Origin: Candidatus Thalassarchaeaceae archaeon
Lineage (GTDB): Archaea; Thermoplasmatota; Poseidoniia; Poseidoniales; Thalassarchaeaceae
Direction: 5' to 3'
Length of the DNA stretch: 6,427 nucleotides
Assembly (NCBI GenBank): GCA_029250565.1
Contig: JAQXFA010000003.1
Span: 1-6,427, forward strand
The position numbers were made by a program, and so were the translations under genes. Of the stretch, positions 5,009-6,427 are shown one piece after another. A model generated the notes under the pieces. That model made no database searches and was not told where the DNA came from. It worked only from the letters and a program-made list of their open reading frames with translations. Position 1 is the stretch's first letter, and the number at the start of each line of letters is the position of its first letter.

Positions 5009-6427
5009 TCAAACCGATTCAATACCGGAAAGTGTGTCTCCCCCTCTTTTCACACTCTCCATTCCACTAGTTAGGCTGACTTCCAACTTAGCATAGTACT
5101 CAAGCATGTCTGGGGTCACGGTTGGTCTGACTCTTCCCACTGCAGATTCAAAGTGCTTCTTGGTAACAGTTTTCTTTCCTGCTCGCATTGTGATAAGAGC
5201 TGCTTCTCGGCACACTGCTTCAATGTCAGCACCGGTATAACCATTCAATTTCTTAGCGAAATCAGTAGGGTCAAATTTCCCTAAAGGCATATTTGCTGTA
5301 TGAATTTTGATAATTTCTCGACAACTCTTTTCATCCGGTGGTGGTATGTGCAATACTCTTTCAAATCTACCAGACCTTAGCAGTGCTCGGTCAATCATTT
5401 CAGGTCGATTGGTAGCCGCGACAATGACTACTCCGTCAAGTGCTTCAATTCCATCCATACAGGTTAGAATTTGGTCAACCATTCGATTCCCAACTGTCTG
5501 TCCTCCATCACCATCGTTGTTTGATGATCGGTGAGCGCCAATACTCTCAAATTCATCTAGGAAAATAATGCTTGGAGATGCTTGTGCCGCTTTCTTGAAT
5601 ATTTCACGAACGGCCTTTTCAGATTCCCCAACCCACTTTGAGAATAATTCGGGTCCTTTGACAGTGATGAAGTTGGCCTGTGCTTCTGAAGCAATTGCTC
5701 TAGCCAACAATGTCTTACCTGTTCCAGGCGCTCCAAACAATAGCACCCCTCTAGGTGCTTCAATTCCAAAGTGTTTGAACAATTCAGGTTTGGTAAGTGG
5801 CCAGTCAATACTTTCTCTGAGCCGGTCTTTTACCTCATCTAACCCTCCGACTTGATCCCAACCAACCTCAGGTACTTCGATGTAAATTTCTCTCAAGGCA
5901 CTTGGTTCAACTTCTTTTATTGCGAGTTTGAAATCGTTCATTGTGACTTCCATCTTTTCTAGAACTTCAGGTGGTACCTCTTCTTCATCAAGGTCAATTT
6001 CGGGTAGATATCTTCGCAATGCTTTCATTGCTGATTCTCGAGCAAGAGATGAAATGTCTGCACCAACAAATCCGTGTGTATTGATTAGTACCCACTCCAT
6101 GTCAAAGTCATCTGCGATTGGCATACTCCTAACATGGATGTCAACAATTTCTTGGCGACCTGCTTTATCAGGCACACCAATTTCAATTTCTCGGTCAAAT
6201 CGTCCAGGTCGCCTCAATGCTTGATCAATAGCATCCTGTCTGTTGGTTGCCCCGATTACGACTACATTGTCTCTACCTTGCATACCATCCATTAATGTCA
6301 ACAATTGAGCAACGACACGGCGCTCAACTTCACCTGTAACATCTTCTCGCTTTGGCGCGATACTGTCTAATTCATCAATGAAAATAATTGCAGGTGCTTG
6401 CGCAGCCGCTTCTTCAAATAATTCACG
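5009..6427 (-). CDS. CDC48/VAT-type AAA+ ATPase with two ATPase rings (5' partial)
   Basis: This is the C-terminal 472 residues of an ATP-driven protein unfoldase (p97/VAT/CDC48) that extracts and unfolds proteins, in archaea often for the proteasome. The frame is open through the right edge, so the TTG at 6304 is internal. Residues below are counted from the window edge. The visible part of D1 has Walker B (IIFIDE, about 14-19), sensor 1 (ATNR, about 60-63) and arginine fingers in RRPGRFDRE (about 72-80). A linker with [20 protein letters not shown] follows. D2 is complete: Walker A GAPGTGKT (232-239), pore loop KWVG (264-267), Walker B IIFLDE (287-292), sensor 1 ATNRP (338-342) and fingers in LLRSGRFER (349-357). 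The tail ends [16 protein letters not shown] followed by about 24 residues. The N-domain and D1 Walker A lie outside the window. D2 is unusual after Walker B ([10 protein letters not shown], then a Gly/Asp/Asn loop and [15 protein letters not shown]), and the C-terminus (SGIESV) lacks a proteasome-docking HbYX motif. Confidence 0.95.
   Translation of the reverse strand, partial: RELFEEAAAQAPAIIFIDELDSIAPKREDVTGEVERRVVAQLLTLMDGMQGRDNVVVIGATNRQDAIDQALRRPGRFDREIEIGVPDKAGRQEIVDIHVRSMPIADDFDMEWVLINTHGFVGADISSLARESAMKALRRYLPEIDLDEEEVPPEVLEKMEVTMNDFKLAIKEVEPSALREIYIEVPEVGWDQVGGLDEVKDRLRESIDWPLTKPELFKHFGIEAPRGVLLFGAPGTGKTLLARAIASEAQANFITVKGPELFSKWVGESEKAVREIFKKAAQASPSIIFLDEFESIGAHRSSNNDGDGGQTVGNRMVDQILTCMDGIEALDGVVIVAATNRPEMIDRALLRSGRFERVLHIPPPDEKSCREIIKIHTANMPLGKFDPTDFAKKLNGYTGADIEAVCREAALITMRAGKKTVTKKHFESAVGRVRPTVTPDMLEYYAKLEVSLTSGMESVKRGGDTLSGIESV

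Noticed and set aside
4981..5026. Hairpin around the cdc48 stop codon (GTATTG/CAATAC and GGTT/AACC)
   Set aside because: The pairing is short and interrupted by a bulge, with no T-run, so it is indistinguishable from chance.
5557..5855. Alternative open frames on both strands inside cdc48
   Set aside because: They are shadows of a highly conserved ATPase domain, with no family features and no ribosome binding sites.
6302..6304. TTG at 6304 as the start of the CDC48 protein
   Set aside because: The frame stays open to the window edge and encodes the D1 Walker B motif upstream of it, so the codon is internal.

Overview
The window looks archaeal. It has a two-ring CDC48/VAT-type AAA+ ATPase, a stand-alone PRC-barrel protein of the small archaeal kind, strong GAGGTG(A) ribosome binding sites, some GTG starts and tightly packed genes. 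A DUF58 gene, a DUF4350-like gene and a surface domain with Asp-rich calcium-loop motifs, at moderate-to-low GC, best fit an uncultivated marine euryarchaeon (Thermoplasmatota, Marine Group II/III-like). That placement is inference, since there is no rRNA or other marker here.

Layout. On the + strand, the last 44 codons of an unidentified acidic-tailed protein (ending at 137) are followed by a small two-helix membrane protein whose best start is GTG 148. Its Shine-Dalgarno sequence overlaps the upstream stop codon. This pair runs convergently, only 9 bp apart, into a long minus-strand cluster. In transcription order the minus-strand cluster is: cdc48 (5' end outside the window, stop at 5009), a 105-bp gap, the PRC-barrel gene (4903 to 4658), an 85-bp gap rich in inverted repeats, the DUF4350-like gene (4572 to 2941), DUF58 (2925 to 1672) and an unrecognised eight-helix membrane protein (1662 to 427). 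The last three are separated by 15 and 9 bp, each of the two downstream genes has a strong SD, and they almost certainly form one operon.

How the genes may work together. DUF58 proteins usually sit beside a MoxR AAA+ ATPase, a DUF4350 protein and a multi-pass membrane protein, and are thought to form a membrane-associated assembly or maturation module. This window holds the DUF58, the DUF4350 protein and a multi-pass protein, but no MoxR. The nearest AAA+ protein is CDC48. The DUF4350-like protein carries an insertion of roughly 170 residues with two calcium-loop-like motifs and four cysteines, so the module probably acts on the outer face of the membrane. Recent work links archaeal PRC-barrel proteins to SepF/FtsZ cell division (CdpB), but the short protein here cannot be assigned to that role from sequence alone.

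No RNA genes, mobile elements, CRISPR arrays or long repeats were seen. There is no gene-free stretch longer than about 105 bp.
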